Shown here: piece after piece, positions 20,306 through 28,882 of the stretch
How positions within the stretch are numbered: the stretch's first letter is position 1
Layout: every line of letters starts with the position of its first letter
Source of the DNA: Chloroflexota bacterium
Lineage (GTDB): Bacteria; Chloroflexota; Anaerolineae; Anaerolineales; Villigracilaceae
Length of the DNA stretch: 64,000 nucleotides
NCBI GenBank assembly: GCA_016234495.1
Contig: JACRBI010000007.1
Span: 103,979 to 167,978 of the forward strand
Direction of reading: 5' to 3'
Made by a program: the position numbers and the translations under genes
Notes under the pieces: generated by a model
What the model was told of the DNA's origin: nothing
Databases searched by the model: none
What the model saw: only the letters and a program-made list of their open reading frames with translations

Positions 20306-20746
20306 TTATTTTGAAACCCCGGTCTCGGCGCCGTATAACTCAGATAATCCGACCGTTACGACTTCGATTCCAGAGGAGGGACCGGCCTTCAGCACCGCCG
20401 TGTCATCTTCGATGTAATCAACAGTGACAGACTCGCGGACATAGGTTAATGGCGCGGGGGATGTGTAGACCCAGGTTTGGCCTTGCAGGTCGTAGAGAAT
20501 TGCAGCATACGGCACGACCTTTCTATTGCTGCCGTTGATCTGCTCCTCGCGGACCGCACTCATCTGAATATCGAGCCGTTCAACAGCCTTCTCGGTCAGG
20601 ATGATGCGCTTGAGGTCGGTGCCGTCCACCGCTTCGAGTGTGAAAGGCTGAATTTTTTCGGCTTTGATCTCTTCCGCCGAACAAGACGAAAGCATTGTGC
20701 CGGCGATCATCAAAATCAAAACGACCCAACGATTGATCCGATTCAT
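20306..20746 (-). CDS. Truncated RND periplasmic-adaptor-like lipoprotein
   Basis: A 146-residue lipoprotein with lipobox LSSC (Cys22). After the signal it has LTEKAVERLDIQMSAV, then VVPYAAILYDLQGQTWVY (about 86-104) and VVTVGLSELYGAE. These are the membrane-proximal and beta-barrel strands of CusB/CzcB-type adaptors. The lipoyl and alpha-hairpin domains, which contact TolC in Gram-negative cells, are missing; usual adaptors are about 350-450 residues. It lies between the ABC permease gene and the second RND pump, so it probably serves that pump. The short size is consistent with a cell lacking an outer-membrane channel. Confidence 0.7.
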   Translation of the reverse strand: MNRINRWVVLILMIAGTMLSSCSAEEIKAEKIQPFTLEAVDGTDLKRIILTEKAVERLDIQMSAVREEQINGSNRKVVPYAAILYDLQGQTWVYTSPAPLTYVRESVTVDYIEDDTAVLKAGPSSGIEVVTVGLSELYGAETGVSK

Positions 20747-20774
20747 TTTACGCCTCCATTAAAATTTTCCGCGC

Positions 20775-22196
20775 TCAACGCGAACCGCCCGCATCCACCT
20801 GCTGGTTTCGACGGCGGTAAACAAAATACATCAGCACCACCAATGCGATCGGCACACCTATCACATAAGGAAGCACACCGCCCGGATTCAGCCGGGTAAA
20901 CGGTGCGACCGTTAAATGAATTCCTGAACTGGCAATGGGATGGCTGGTGGCTTCCTGACCGTCCGGCTCCGGGATGAGAACGATGTACACCATATAGTCG
21001 CCTTCCAAAATGGTGTTGATGATCCATGCCTGGCCGGCTGAATCGCCGGGCTTGAGGGATTCAACATATTGAGTTCGCTGCGGTGACCAGTCCTCCGGGT
21101 CCACCACATCGCCTTTGGCGTCAAGATTGATGACGTTCATCGCCACGATCAAAGAGGGTGAAGCCTCGGAACCGTTGTTGGTCACGACTGTATTGAATTC
21201 GACCTTATCGCCGGTCTTGCCCACATCGTAGGTTTTATCAATGGAAATGGTCAGCCCCTCAGCCTGTTGGAGACTTCGCTGAAACGCACTTACCGGAGAT
21301 GCGGCCAGTGAAAAACCCAGCAGGCCTGCAACCGTCAGCAAGCCCAATGCGCGGCTCACCCTTGCCCAAAACTTTCCACCCCTGCCAGCTTCCAGCCGAA
21401 GCGCAGGACCTGCGTAAAAGAACAGCAATCCAATTGTCAGCATTGCAAACACGATGGACGATACAAGCCAGGTCGAGAATTCGGAGACGGGGCGGTAATT
21501 CACCAAGGTTTTCGAAAGGAAGTGATTGACCGCGCCCATCGGGTTGACCCATTGCAGAAACTGTCCCGCCGCCCCAGCCGACTTGCCGGGCAATTCCGCC
21601 GGCACAAGCAGGAGAACGAAAATTCCCAGGCTTGTGAAGTAACTGACCTTGTTCGAACCTGACCAGAAACTGACCAGCATCCCAAGGGCGGTATATGCCA
21701 ATACCAGCAATGTTCCGGTAATGGCGCCCCAAAGAATTGCGGGAAGCAAAACCTCATCTCCCTGCGACAGCACATTGAGGAAGGGAATGACAATGAGGAA
21801 GGCCGCCGGCCAGGATGATATGCCGGCCAGAAACTTCCCGATCATGATCTGGCGGCGATTGGCAGGCGTGAGCAGGAGTGATTCGAGCGTGTTGCGTTCC
21901 CGCTCGCCGCTGACAGCGTCTGCTCCGATGATCAGACCCACGAACATGCTAAAGGCCATGGCGTTCTTTAGCATCTCATACACTGCTTCCTTTGGGGGGA
22001 TTAAACTCAACTCGGTATTGAACGAGTAGACATACACCATGACACCCAGCAGGATGCTGTAAATCAGAATCAGGTTGAAGGCCTTGCCGCCAACCCACAG
22101 GTCGGCGAGTTCCCGGGCAAATACGAGCCGCCACGTTGGCGCGGCTGAGCGTGATGCCCCAACCTGGGCGGCTTTGGTGGTTTGTACATTGTTCAT
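20775..22196 (-). CDS. ABC-2 transporter permease with extracytoplasmic beta-domain
   Basis: A 473-residue permease. N-terminal half: TM1, then GERERNTLESLLLTPANRRQIMIGK (about 96-120), the ABC-2/NosY-type coupling segment, and five more membrane helices to about residue 300. Residues about 310-440 form a soluble extracytoplasmic domain (ISIDKTYDVGKTGDKVEF, then NNGSEASPSL) that looks like a CARDB/NEW3-type Ig fold. A last TM (about 448-465) and a basic tail follow. It overlaps the ATPase gene by 4 bp (ATGA), so they form one transporter. The fused outer domain is unusual for ABC-2 permeases and may contact the adaptor or the substrate. Confidence 0.78.
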   Translation of the reverse strand: MNNVQTTKAAQVGASRSAAPTWRLVFARELADLWVGGKAFNLILIYSILLGVMVYVYSFNTELSLIPPKEAVYEMLKNAMAFSMFVGLIIGADAVSGERERNTLESLLLTPANRRQIMIGKFLAGISSWPAAFLIVIPFLNVLSQGDEVLLPAILWGAITGTLLVLAYTALGMLVSFWSGSNKVSYFTSLGIFVLLLVPAELPGKSAGAAGQFLQWVNPMGAVNHFLSKTLVNYRPVSEFSTWLVSSIVFAMLTIGLLFFYAGPALRLEAGRGGKFWARVSRALGLLTVAGLLGFSLAASPVSAFQRSLQQAEGLTISIDKTYDVGKTGDKVEFNTVVTNNGSEASPSLIVAMNVINLDAKGDVVDPEDWSPQRTQYVESLKPGDSAGQAWIINTILEGDYMVYIVLIPEPDGQEATSHPIASSGIHLTVAPFTRLNPGGVLPYVIGVPIALVVLMYFVYRRRNQQVDAGGSR

Positions 22197-23212
22197 TTGA
22201 TGGTCTCCTCGGTTAAGTGTAAAAAGACATCCTGTAACCTGCCCCCGTCAACTTCAAAACTGAGAATTGGAATTTTGGCATGGATCAGCGCGCCTAGAAC
22301 ATTATTGGTGGTCTGGTACGCCTCCGCTGATTTTCCGTTGACCGGCGCCACAAGTTCGACCCTCAGCCAGCCTTCCATTTCCCCGATCAGGGCTGTTTTC
22401 TTTATGTTCGGAATTTCTTTCAGAATTTTTCGCGCTTGCGCGGCGGAATCAGGCGGAACTTGAATCCGCACTGCGTTGCGCAGGATGATGTTATGCTGGA
22501 CGCGCCCGATCACCTCTGCCACCGTGCCTTTCGCGACGATCTGCCCGAGGTTCAAAATAACCACATCGTCACAAACACCTTCAATTTCGGATAACAGATG
22601 GCTGCATAACACAACACCGGTGTTCCTCTCCCGCGCAATCCGCTGGATCAGTTCCAGCAGTTCCTGCTGTCCCCTCGGGTCCAGCCCCAAAGTAGGTTCA
22701 TCAAGAAACACAACCGCCGGGTCATTAACCAGCGCGCGCGCGATCCCGATTCTTTGCCTCATCCCGTGACTGTAGGAACCGATCAGAGACTTTGCCCTTT
22801 CCTGTAAACCGACATTCTCAAGAAGAGTCTGACCATAATCTTTGGCTTCGGCAGATGTCCGGCCATAGAACTGGCCAAAGTATGTCAGATATTCGATGCC
22901 CGTCATTTGCCGTGGGAAGCCGAGGTTCTCCGGCAGCACGCCGATTCTGCTGCGGATCTGCTCGGGATGTGCCGAACTGATCCCATCCACGATGAAATGC
23001 CCCGAATCAGGTTCCAGGATGGTGGTCAGGATTCTGATCGAGGTGGTTTTTCCTGCGCCGTTGGGTCCCAAAAAACCAAGCACGCGCCCGGCTTTCAATG
23101 AAAACGACAATCCCTGCAAGGCGTGTCTGGGGCCGTAGTTCTTGCACAGATCTTCAGCCACCAGAATCTCAGGCTGGGACATGGATGCTTTGGATGTTTT
23201 TCTTTTCATCAT
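22193..23212 (-). CDS. ABC transporter ATP-binding protein
   Basis: A 339-residue ATPase with Walker A GPNGAGKTT (about 48-56), the SYSHGMRQRIGIARAL signature (about 142-157), and Walker B VVFLDEPTLGLDP. The last ~100 residues form the regulatory domain seen in ABC-2 (CcmA/NodI/NatA-like) ATPases. It drives the permease encoded next, with which it overlaps by 4 bp. I chose the ATG at 23212 because a GAGGG site lies 8 bases upstream; an in-frame ATG at 23227 has no ribosome site. It is the second gene of the operon, just after the first RND pump. Confidence 0.85.
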   Translation of the reverse strand: MMKRKTSKASMSQPEILVAEDLCKNYGPRHALQGLSFSLKAGRVLGFLGPNGAGKTTSIRILTTILEPDSGHFIVDGISSAHPEQIRSRIGVLPENLGFPRQMTGIEYLTYFGQFYGRTSAEAKDYGQTLLENVGLQERAKSLIGSYSHGMRQRIGIARALVNDPAVVFLDEPTLGLDPRGQQELLELIQRIARERNTGVVLCSHLLSEIEGVCDDVVILNLGQIVAKGTVAEVIGRVQHNIILRNAVRIQVPPDSAAQARKILKEIPNIKKTALIGEMEGWLRVELVAPVNGKSAEAYQTTNNVLGALIHAKIPILSFEVDGGRLQDVFLHLTEETIK

Positions 23213-23237
23213 TTTATATGCCCTCATTTCAGTGGAT

Positions 23238-26200
23238 TCAATCGTGGCCTGTCATGGCTGGTTGGGCTTCCATCTCAGCCAACTCCAGATCAGGTTCGCG
23301 GACAGCGCCAAAGTGCAGGTACATGACAGGCAGGAAAAACAGGTTTAGAAACAGCGTGCTGGTCAAACCGCCCAACATGACAACAGCCATCGGGTACAGA
23401 ATCTCATGGCCGGGGATATTGCCAAAGACAACGAAAGGCAGCAAGATGAGAGTCACGGTCAGCGCGGTGATCAGGATCGGCGCGAGCCGCTCGCGGCTTC
23501 CACGCAGAATCAAGGCCGGGCCGAATGAACTGCCCGCCTTCTCCAGCGATTGATAGCGATGGATCAGCAGGATGATATTTCGAGCGCCGATTCCCAAAAC
23601 GGCAAGCAGCCCAAAGAGTGCGGCGATTGAAATAGCGCCGCCGCCGAGGTAGGCTGTCAACAAGCCGCCGGCCAGCCCGACGGGCAAGGTCAGAAAAGCC
23701 ACCAGCGCTAAACGCCAGCTTGCGGAGGATGCCTGCAAAAGCAGGAAAATTCCCGCAGCCGCGAGCAGCGTACTGGTGATGATGTTCTGGCGCGCCGCCC
23801 GCTGTGTGGCGTAATCGTTCTGCACCTCGGCGTGGTATTCGAGCGGGAATGGATAATCCTGCATGGCAATTTTCGCATCGCCGAGGACAGCCTCGATGTT
23901 CCGCCCGCGGATGTCAAAGCCGATGTCAATGTAGGGCGAGATGGCCTCGCGCAGAATAACTGTCGGGGCAGAGGTGATGCTTACGTCGGCCACATCTCCC
24001 AGTTGGACATGACCGCCGCCGGGCGTATCGATCAACAATTGGCGGATGTCTGTCAGGTCGCGCCGCGTTTCGGGCCTGCCCCACACCACCACATCGAATA
24101 CTTTTTGTTCCTCGAAAAGACTCCCAACTTGCAGCCCGGAGAGCAAAGTGGCAGCCGCCCGGCGAACCTCGCCGGGTTTTATGCCGTACTCGCGGGCTTT
24201 ATCCAAATCCACTTTGATTTCAACCGTAGGTTCCTCGATCGGAAGCAGCACATGCGAATCCACCACCCCGCTGATTCCTGCCAGGACCTGACGCACCTTC
24301 TCCGCCTCACTGACGAGCGCCTGATGCTCTTCGCCATACACCCGCACCGTAAAAGGGTCGCTGGTGCTGATCTTCGAAGGGCGGAGCGTTTCGCTTAAAT
24401 ACGTACCCACTGTAAGCTCCAGGCCGGGGTAGCCGTTGACGATCTCCTGAATTGCGGATACTGCCGCATCATAGTTCCCGGCCGGGTTGATGCTCACCCA
24501 AATTTCGGCGGAGTTGATGCCGACCACCTGATCTCCGAGCACGGCGCGCCCAACATGCACGCCGACATTATTCACCCCGGGCACTGTCCGTAGTTCGCTG
24601 CTCATGCGAGCCATAATGCGGTTCATTTCCGGTTGAGAAGTGGACGGCGCTCCATCCACCTCGATCATGATATATGGCTCGCGGAACAAGGGCAGGCTTT
24701 GTTTTTGACGAAGCGCCGGGACGACTATCAGGCCGGCAATAAAAAGAATCACAACGGTCATGTACACCAGCCGCGGGTTGTGAATGGTCTTAGCCAGGAA
24801 ACGCTCATAGCCGCCGCCAAGCCGTCTTGCAAGCGGGGAATCTTCAAGCCGCGTATTTGGCAGCAGAAACAGACTCAAGACCGGGGTAACGGTCAGCGCC
24901 GCAGCCATGGATGCAAGCACCGCCAGCACAAAGGAGATCGCCATGGGATGAAATACCGCGCCTGAGATTCCATCCATGAAGAAGACCGGCACGATGGCAA
25001 GCAATGTGATCAGCGCGGCGAAGAAGAGCAGTCCGCGCATCTCTGCCGCGGCTTCCAGAATAATGGTCTCGGCTGATTTGAGCCCGCCTTCCATTTTGTT
25101 TTGGCGCAGACGGCGCAGCAGTTGATCCACGTCTACGACCACATCGTCAATGATGAGGCCGAGAGCCAAAGTCAGCCCGGCAAGCACCATCGCGTTGAGG
25201 GTCTCGCCGCGCAGGTGAAGAACATACAAGGCAGTTACCAAAGACAAAAGCAGCGCGGCAAAAGTAATCAATGCGGCGCGCCATCCGTAGAAAAAGAGGC
25301 CGAGAAAGAGAACTGCCAGCAGGGCGCTGATGACCAGCGTCCGTGTGAGGTTGGCAATCACCATCTCAATGAAAGATGCCGGGCGGAACAGCGTGGCATC
25401 AAACTCGATATCTGCAAAGCCCGGCTTCAATGCGGCGAGAGCAGCCTCCACGCCTTTGGTCACGTCCAGCGTATTTGCTCCGGGCAGTTTTTCGATCACA
25501 AGCAGAAGGCTGGAACTGTCATTAACCACTGCGTCACCGATCAACGGCTGGTGATCTTCCACAACCTCGGCCACGTCAGACAGAATCAGCGGGGTGCCTT
25601 CAACAGGAACCTGAGACAGGTCATCGGGCGAAGAGATCGGCAGCACGTGCCAGATTCCGAGCCTTTGGTTGGGCGTGTCAATAAATCCACCGGTGCCGGG
25701 CGACGAGGCTTCCAAAAAACTCAACGACGATACCCAGAGCGCGTTCCCCGTAGTTTCGATGACCTGCCCCAACGAGACGCCCTGCTCCTGTAATTTCTGC
25801 GGGTCAACCAAAACCTGAAGCTGGCGGTCGCGGCTGCCCCAGATCGAAACATTCGCGACGCCGGGCACGCCCAACAGGCGCGGCGCGATCGTCCAGCGGG
25901 TCAGCACGCCCACGTCGATCAGCGAGAGTTTTTTCGAAGAAAGCCCGACGATCAAAAAGCGGCTGGCAGACGAGGTGGGCTGAATCATCGCCGGCGGCTT
26001 TGACACGTGCGGGATGCCGACCGCCGCCTGCGCCAGACGCTCCGACACCATTTGCCGCGCGCGGTAGAGGTCGGTGCCAGGCTCGAAGTAGATCAGAACA
26101 GACGACAACCCGGGCACAGACTCGGAGCGAATAATATCGAGCCATGCCACCCCGGCGAGCAGGTCCTGTTCCATTGGGACGGTAATCATCTGCTCCACTT

Positions 26201-26378
26201 CTTCGGCGGAGAGGCCGAGCGCTTCGGTCTGAATCTCTACAAAGGGCGGAGAAAACTCAGGCAGGACGTCCAGTGGCATTTTGCGAATCTGATTTATGCC
26301 GCTGAGCATTAGGACTCCTGCGACAACCACAACCAGATATCGAAATTGCAGGCTTGATCTGATAATTGAACGCATCAT
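23238..26378 (-). CDS. RND efflux pump, CusA/CzcA-like (first copy)
   Basis: A 1046-residue RND transporter and first gene of the operon. It has the standard 12-TM, two-loop RND architecture. In TM4 the motif is GLIIDDVVVDVDQ, where the usual VEN glutamate is replaced by VDQ. It is clearly related to the pump encoded at 17158 but not near-identical, so an old duplication. AAGGAGG lies 6 bases before the ATG. Promoter signals should lie in 26379-26872. Which compound is exported cannot be told from sequence. Confidence 0.85.
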   Translation of the reverse strand: MMRSIIRSSLQFRYLVVVVAGVLMLSGINQIRKMPLDVLPEFSPPFVEIQTEALGLSAEEVEQMITVPMEQDLLAGVAWLDIIRSESVPGLSSVLIYFEPGTDLYRARQMVSERLAQAAVGIPHVSKPPAMIQPTSSASRFLIVGLSSKKLSLIDVGVLTRWTIAPRLLGVPGVANVSIWGSRDRQLQVLVDPQKLQEQGVSLGQVIETTGNALWVSSLSFLEASSPGTGGFIDTPNQRLGIWHVLPISSPDDLSQVPVEGTPLILSDVAEVVEDHQPLIGDAVVNDSSSLLLVIEKLPGANTLDVTKGVEAALAALKPGFADIEFDATLFRPASFIEMVIANLTRTLVISALLAVLFLGLFFYGWRAALITFAALLLSLVTALYVLHLRGETLNAMVLAGLTLALGLIIDDVVVDVDQLLRRLRQNKMEGGLKSAETIILEAAAEMRGLLFFAALITLLAIVPVFFMDGISGAVFHPMAISFVLAVLASMAAALTVTPVLSLFLLPNTRLEDSPLARRLGGGYERFLAKTIHNPRLVYMTVVILFIAGLIVVPALRQKQSLPLFREPYIMIEVDGAPSTSQPEMNRIMARMSSELRTVPGVNNVGVHVGRAVLGDQVVGINSAEIWVSINPAGNYDAAVSAIQEIVNGYPGLELTVGTYLSETLRPSKISTSDPFTVRVYGEEHQALVSEAEKVRQVLAGISGVVDSHVLLPIEEPTVEIKVDLDKAREYGIKPGEVRRAAATLLSGLQVGSLFEEQKVFDVVVWGRPETRRDLTDIRQLLIDTPGGGHVQLGDVADVSITSAPTVILREAISPYIDIGFDIRGRNIEAVLGDAKIAMQDYPFPLEYHAEVQNDYATQRAARQNIITSTLLAAAGIFLLLQASSASWRLALVAFLTLPVGLAGGLLTAYLGGGAISIAALFGLLAVLGIGARNIILLIHRYQSLEKAGSSFGPALILRGSRERLAPILITALTVTLILLPFVVFGNIPGHEILYPMAVVMLGGLTSTLFLNLFFLPVMYLHFGAVREPDLELAEMEAQPAMTGHD

Positions 26379-26635
26379 GCTTAACCTCCTTGTGGGTACA
26401 CTTCCAATAAAAGTCTCAACGCTGACAGAAAAAAAATTCCGTGTGCCGGGTTGTTTTCAGGCAAACGGAATCATGGTCTTACAACGCTCACGATTTCTCC
26501 GATAAAAATTTCTTTGTTGCGCATGGCTGTGTTTTACCTTCAAGCAATCGGGCAATGCCGCACAGACCGGTCAGGGTTATGGTTAATTCACTATAGTGTT
26601 ATTTTCTCCAAATTAACTAAAGAAATGTTAAACGG

Positions 26636-26657
26636 ATTCTAAATAAATTCTAAAAAA
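26636..26657. promoter_or_regulatory. Candidate OmpR-family operator (11-base direct repeats)
   Basis: ATTCTAAATAA directly followed by ATTCTAAAAAA, one helical turn apart, between the response regulator and the RND operon. Spacing is typical for OmpR/PhoB dimers, but binding is unproven. Confidence 0.35.
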
Positions 26658-26780
26658 ATCGCCCCACCGCGAACGAGCGGGATGCGAGCGGAGTAAAAAG
26701 TTGATTCAGCGGGGAAATGAGAAGACTTATTTAACGTGAATAATGGATAAGCTCAAACTGATCTAGAATCGCTATTTCTA

Positions 26781-26847
26781 ACCGCAGAGTCGCAGAGAAC
26801 GCCGAGAAAACCAGTTAAAAACTCCGTGAACTCCGCGACTCTGCGGT
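26781..26847. repeat. Intergenic palindromic repeat, CTCTGCGGT type
   Basis: ACCGCAGAGTCGC (26781-26793) and its exact reverse complement GCGACTCTGCGGT (26835-26847), with further imperfect pairing inside. Confidence 0.8.
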
Positions 26848-26872
26848 GAAAATCCCCTAGCCATTATTGACG

Positions 26873-27580
26873 TTATTTATACAAAAGTTCCTGGCTTTCA
26901 AAGATATATCCCACCCCATGAACGGTCAGAAAATAACGCGGGCTTTTGGTGTTCTCTTCGAGTTTTCTGCGCAGATGGGAAATATAAATATGGACGTATT
27001 CCATATTACCGCGGTATTCATCCCCCCACACCGCAGATAGAATTTGATTGAAGGTCAACACCTTGCCGGCATTGCGTGCCAGATAAACCAGCAGGCGGAA
27101 CTCGACACGGGTCAACTTGACCAGCCTGCCTTTGATCAGAACGTGATGATTTTCGATGTCAATGCTCAAGTTGCCATCGTTGTATTTAAAGGGAGCGGCG
27201 TCGTTATTTTGATGTTCACTGCGGCGCAAGACCGCCCGCGCGCGGGCGACCAGTATCTCGGCGTTGAAAGGTTTCGAGAGGAAATCATCCGCGCCGGCTT
27301 CCAACCCTTGAAGCATCTCCTGCTCCCCATTCAAGGCTGTGAGGATGATGAGCGGGACACCCGAAACCTGGCGGATCTTTCGACAGATCTCAAAACCATC
27401 CGCCCCGGGCAATACAACATCGAGGACGATCAGATCGGGATGGCAGGTGAATAATTTGCTCATCCCCTCCATCTCACGGCTGGCAGTGATGGTTTGCGCT
27501 CCCTCCTTTTGGAAAATATGGCTGGCGAGATGAAGGAGGTCAGTATCGCTGTCAATGATCAACACGGTCTTACCGATCAT
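26873..27580 (-). CDS. Orphan OmpR-family response regulator
   Basis: A 235-residue regulator. Receiver domain 1-120 has acidic residues near 10-12, the phosphoacceptor D54 in LIVLDVVLPG, Thr in LTAL and the KPF lysine. A winged-helix DNA-binding domain (about 135-232) has the RVEFRLLVYLARNAGKVL and SHLRRKLEE signatures. No histidine kinase is nearby, so it is an orphan here. It is encoded upstream of the RND/ABC operon on the same strand, and 11-base direct repeats lie between them, so control of that operon is plausible. GGAGG precedes the ATG. Confidence 0.85.
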   Translation of the reverse strand: MIGKTVLIIDSDTDLLHLASHIFQKEGAQTITASREMEGMSKLFTCHPDLIVLDVVLPGADGFEICRKIRQVSGVPLIILTALNGEQEMLQGLEAGADDFLSKPFNAEILVARARAVLRRSEHQNNDAAPFKYNDGNLSIDIENHHVLIKGRLVKLTRVEFRLLVYLARNAGKVLTFNQILSAVWGDEYRGNMEYVHIYISHLRRKLEENTKSPRYFLTVHGVGYIFESQELLYK

Positions 27581-27716
27581 TAAATCCTCCTTACTTCAAT
27601 GGCACAGGCAACTCTAAAGGTTTATTCTCTGCATCCATTCTAGCAATTTGAGGAGGACAATACAAGTTTTAGCGGACATCAATTTGCAGGGACAAATATC
27701 ACTGTTAATTTCCCCG

Positions 27717-28121
27717 TTAAAAAACTTCCTTGTCGTTCACGCCGAGATATGGCCCCTGTTTGATCTCAAGCAGGACGGTATCTTCCACGATTTTAAATCC
27801 ATGCCCGCCCCCTACCATGAGCACCACGTCGTTCTCGTACAGGTCACGCCGCGCAACGAGTTGATGGGCGTCGTCATAGACTTCGATCTGGCAATGACCG
27901 GTGCGCACGACCAGCACTTCAGACATGCCGATCAGATGCCGCTCGAGCGCCTTGTGAGAATGGCGCGTGATCATGCTGTTTGCCGGGTAGACGATAAACC
28001 CGACCTGTTGCCTTGCATCCGGCGGCGTGATGAAGGTTGTGTGAGAGGGGCGAAAATTCCGCCGGACGATATAGCAAAGTATCTGCCCATCAGCCTGAAT
28101 GATCTCAAGATCATCGCTCAT
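27717..28121 (-). CDS. Cupin-fold protein of the glycan operon
   Basis: A 134-residue single-domain cupin. Metal-ligand candidates are the His and Glu in RHSHKALERHLIG (about 50-62) and later HGF near residue 107. A GGAGG site and a 4-base gap after the glycosyltransferase stop set the ATG at 28121; a longer open frame to 28292 lies inside the glycosyltransferase gene and is rejected. Similar cupins occur in polysaccharide loci, often as isomerases or epimerases, but the reaction here is not known. It is the last gene of the operon. Confidence 0.65.
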   Translation of the reverse strand: MSDDLEIIQADGQILCYIVRRNFRPSHTTFITPPDARQQVGFIVYPANSMITRHSHKALERHLIGMSEVLVVRTGHCQIEVYDDAHQLVARRDLYENDVVLMVGGGHGFKIVEDTVLLEIKQGPYLGVNDKEVF

Positions 28122-28125
28122 TTGA

Positions 28126-28878
28126 TTAACCTCCGCGGAAGGTCTCCAGCCGCAGGCGGAGCACCGTCCACAAATATTTTCGTCCGCGCCGCCAATATTG
28201 CGCCAGCGAGGAACCTGTCTTTGATTCACCGCTTCTGCGGGGTGCGGCCCAATAAGGCAGTTCGCACACGCGGTATTTTGAGCGCAGGGCACGGAAGATA
28301 AAGTCTACAAAGTATTCGCCGTAGTCGCCGCGCAAGGGAAGTGTATCCAGCACGGAGCGGCGCACAGCCACGAAACCGCTGGTATAGTCTGAAAACGCGG
28401 GGTAAAGCAAAAAGCGCACGCTCCAATTGAGGATGCGGCTCAGGGCAAGTTGAAGGAAGCCGCCCTTGCCTGCGCGTTCCTCGCCGCCGCCGATGGTGTA
28501 GCGCGAGTTGACGGCGATGTCGAAGCCCTGGTCAAGCATATAAATCAGCTGCGGAATCTTGTGCGGCGGATGTGAGAAGTCGCAGTCCAACCAGACGACG
28601 ACATCGTGCCTCGCCTGAGAAATTCCCTCACGCAGGGAGTTGGTGAGTCCATGCTCGCGCAGGCGGCGAATCACTCGGACGGAGGCAGGCTCACAGGTCA
28701 GGGCTGATGCGATCTCCCAAGTGCGGTCCGGCGAGTCATCATCCACCACCAGAATTTCGATATCTGTGATTCCCGCGCCGCGCACCGAGGCAACCGAATC
28801 GCGAATCAAATCCGCGATGTTGCCGGCTTCGTTGAAGGTGGGCATGATGATGGTGACGCTGGCGGTTTTTCCGGGCAT
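28126..28878 (-). CDS. Family 2 glycosyltransferase (polyprenol-phosphate mannosyltransferase-like)
   Basis: A 250-residue GT2 enzyme. N-terminal IIMPTFNEAGNI (about 10-21), then VVDDDSPDRTWEIA with the DDD motif, WLDCDFSHPPHKIP holding the metal-binding DxD-like site, and GFVAVRRSVLD. These match dolichol/undecaprenyl-phosphate hexosyltransferases. No C-terminal membrane segments are seen, so it acts on the membrane surface. It would make a polyprenyl-phospho-sugar donor that the GT39 enzyme encoded upstream can use. Confidence 0.8.
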   Translation of the reverse strand: MPGKTASVTIIMPTFNEAGNIADLIRDSVASVRGAGITDIEILVVDDDSPDRTWEIASALTCEPASVRVIRRLREHGLTNSLREGISQARHDVVVWLDCDFSHPPHKIPQLIYMLDQGFDIAVNSRYTIGGGEERAGKGGFLQLALSRILNWSVRFLLYPAFSDYTSGFVAVRRSVLDTLPLRGDYGEYFVDFIFRALRSKYRVCELPYWAAPRRSGESKTGSSLAQYWRRGRKYLWTVLRLRLETFRGG

Positions 28879-28882
28879 GGGG

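Larger units (their letters stand above)
26379..26872. other. Regulatory intergenic region of the RND/ABC operon
   Basis: 494 bases without a convincing gene. It holds a perfect palindrome CACTATAGTG (26589-26598), two 11-base direct repeats ATTCTAAATAA/ATTCTAAAAAA (26636-26657) that suit an OmpR-type regulator, and a palindromic repeat (26781-26847). The operon promoter must lie here, but I cannot fix its boxes. Confidence 0.5.

Noticed and set aside
26451..26642. Small plus-strand gene in the intergenic region before the RND operon
   Set aside because: No ribosome site and no recognisable domain; the region looks regulatory.
28122..28292. Extension of the cupin gene upstream
   Set aside because: The sequence encodes the C-terminus of the GT2 enzyme in another frame.
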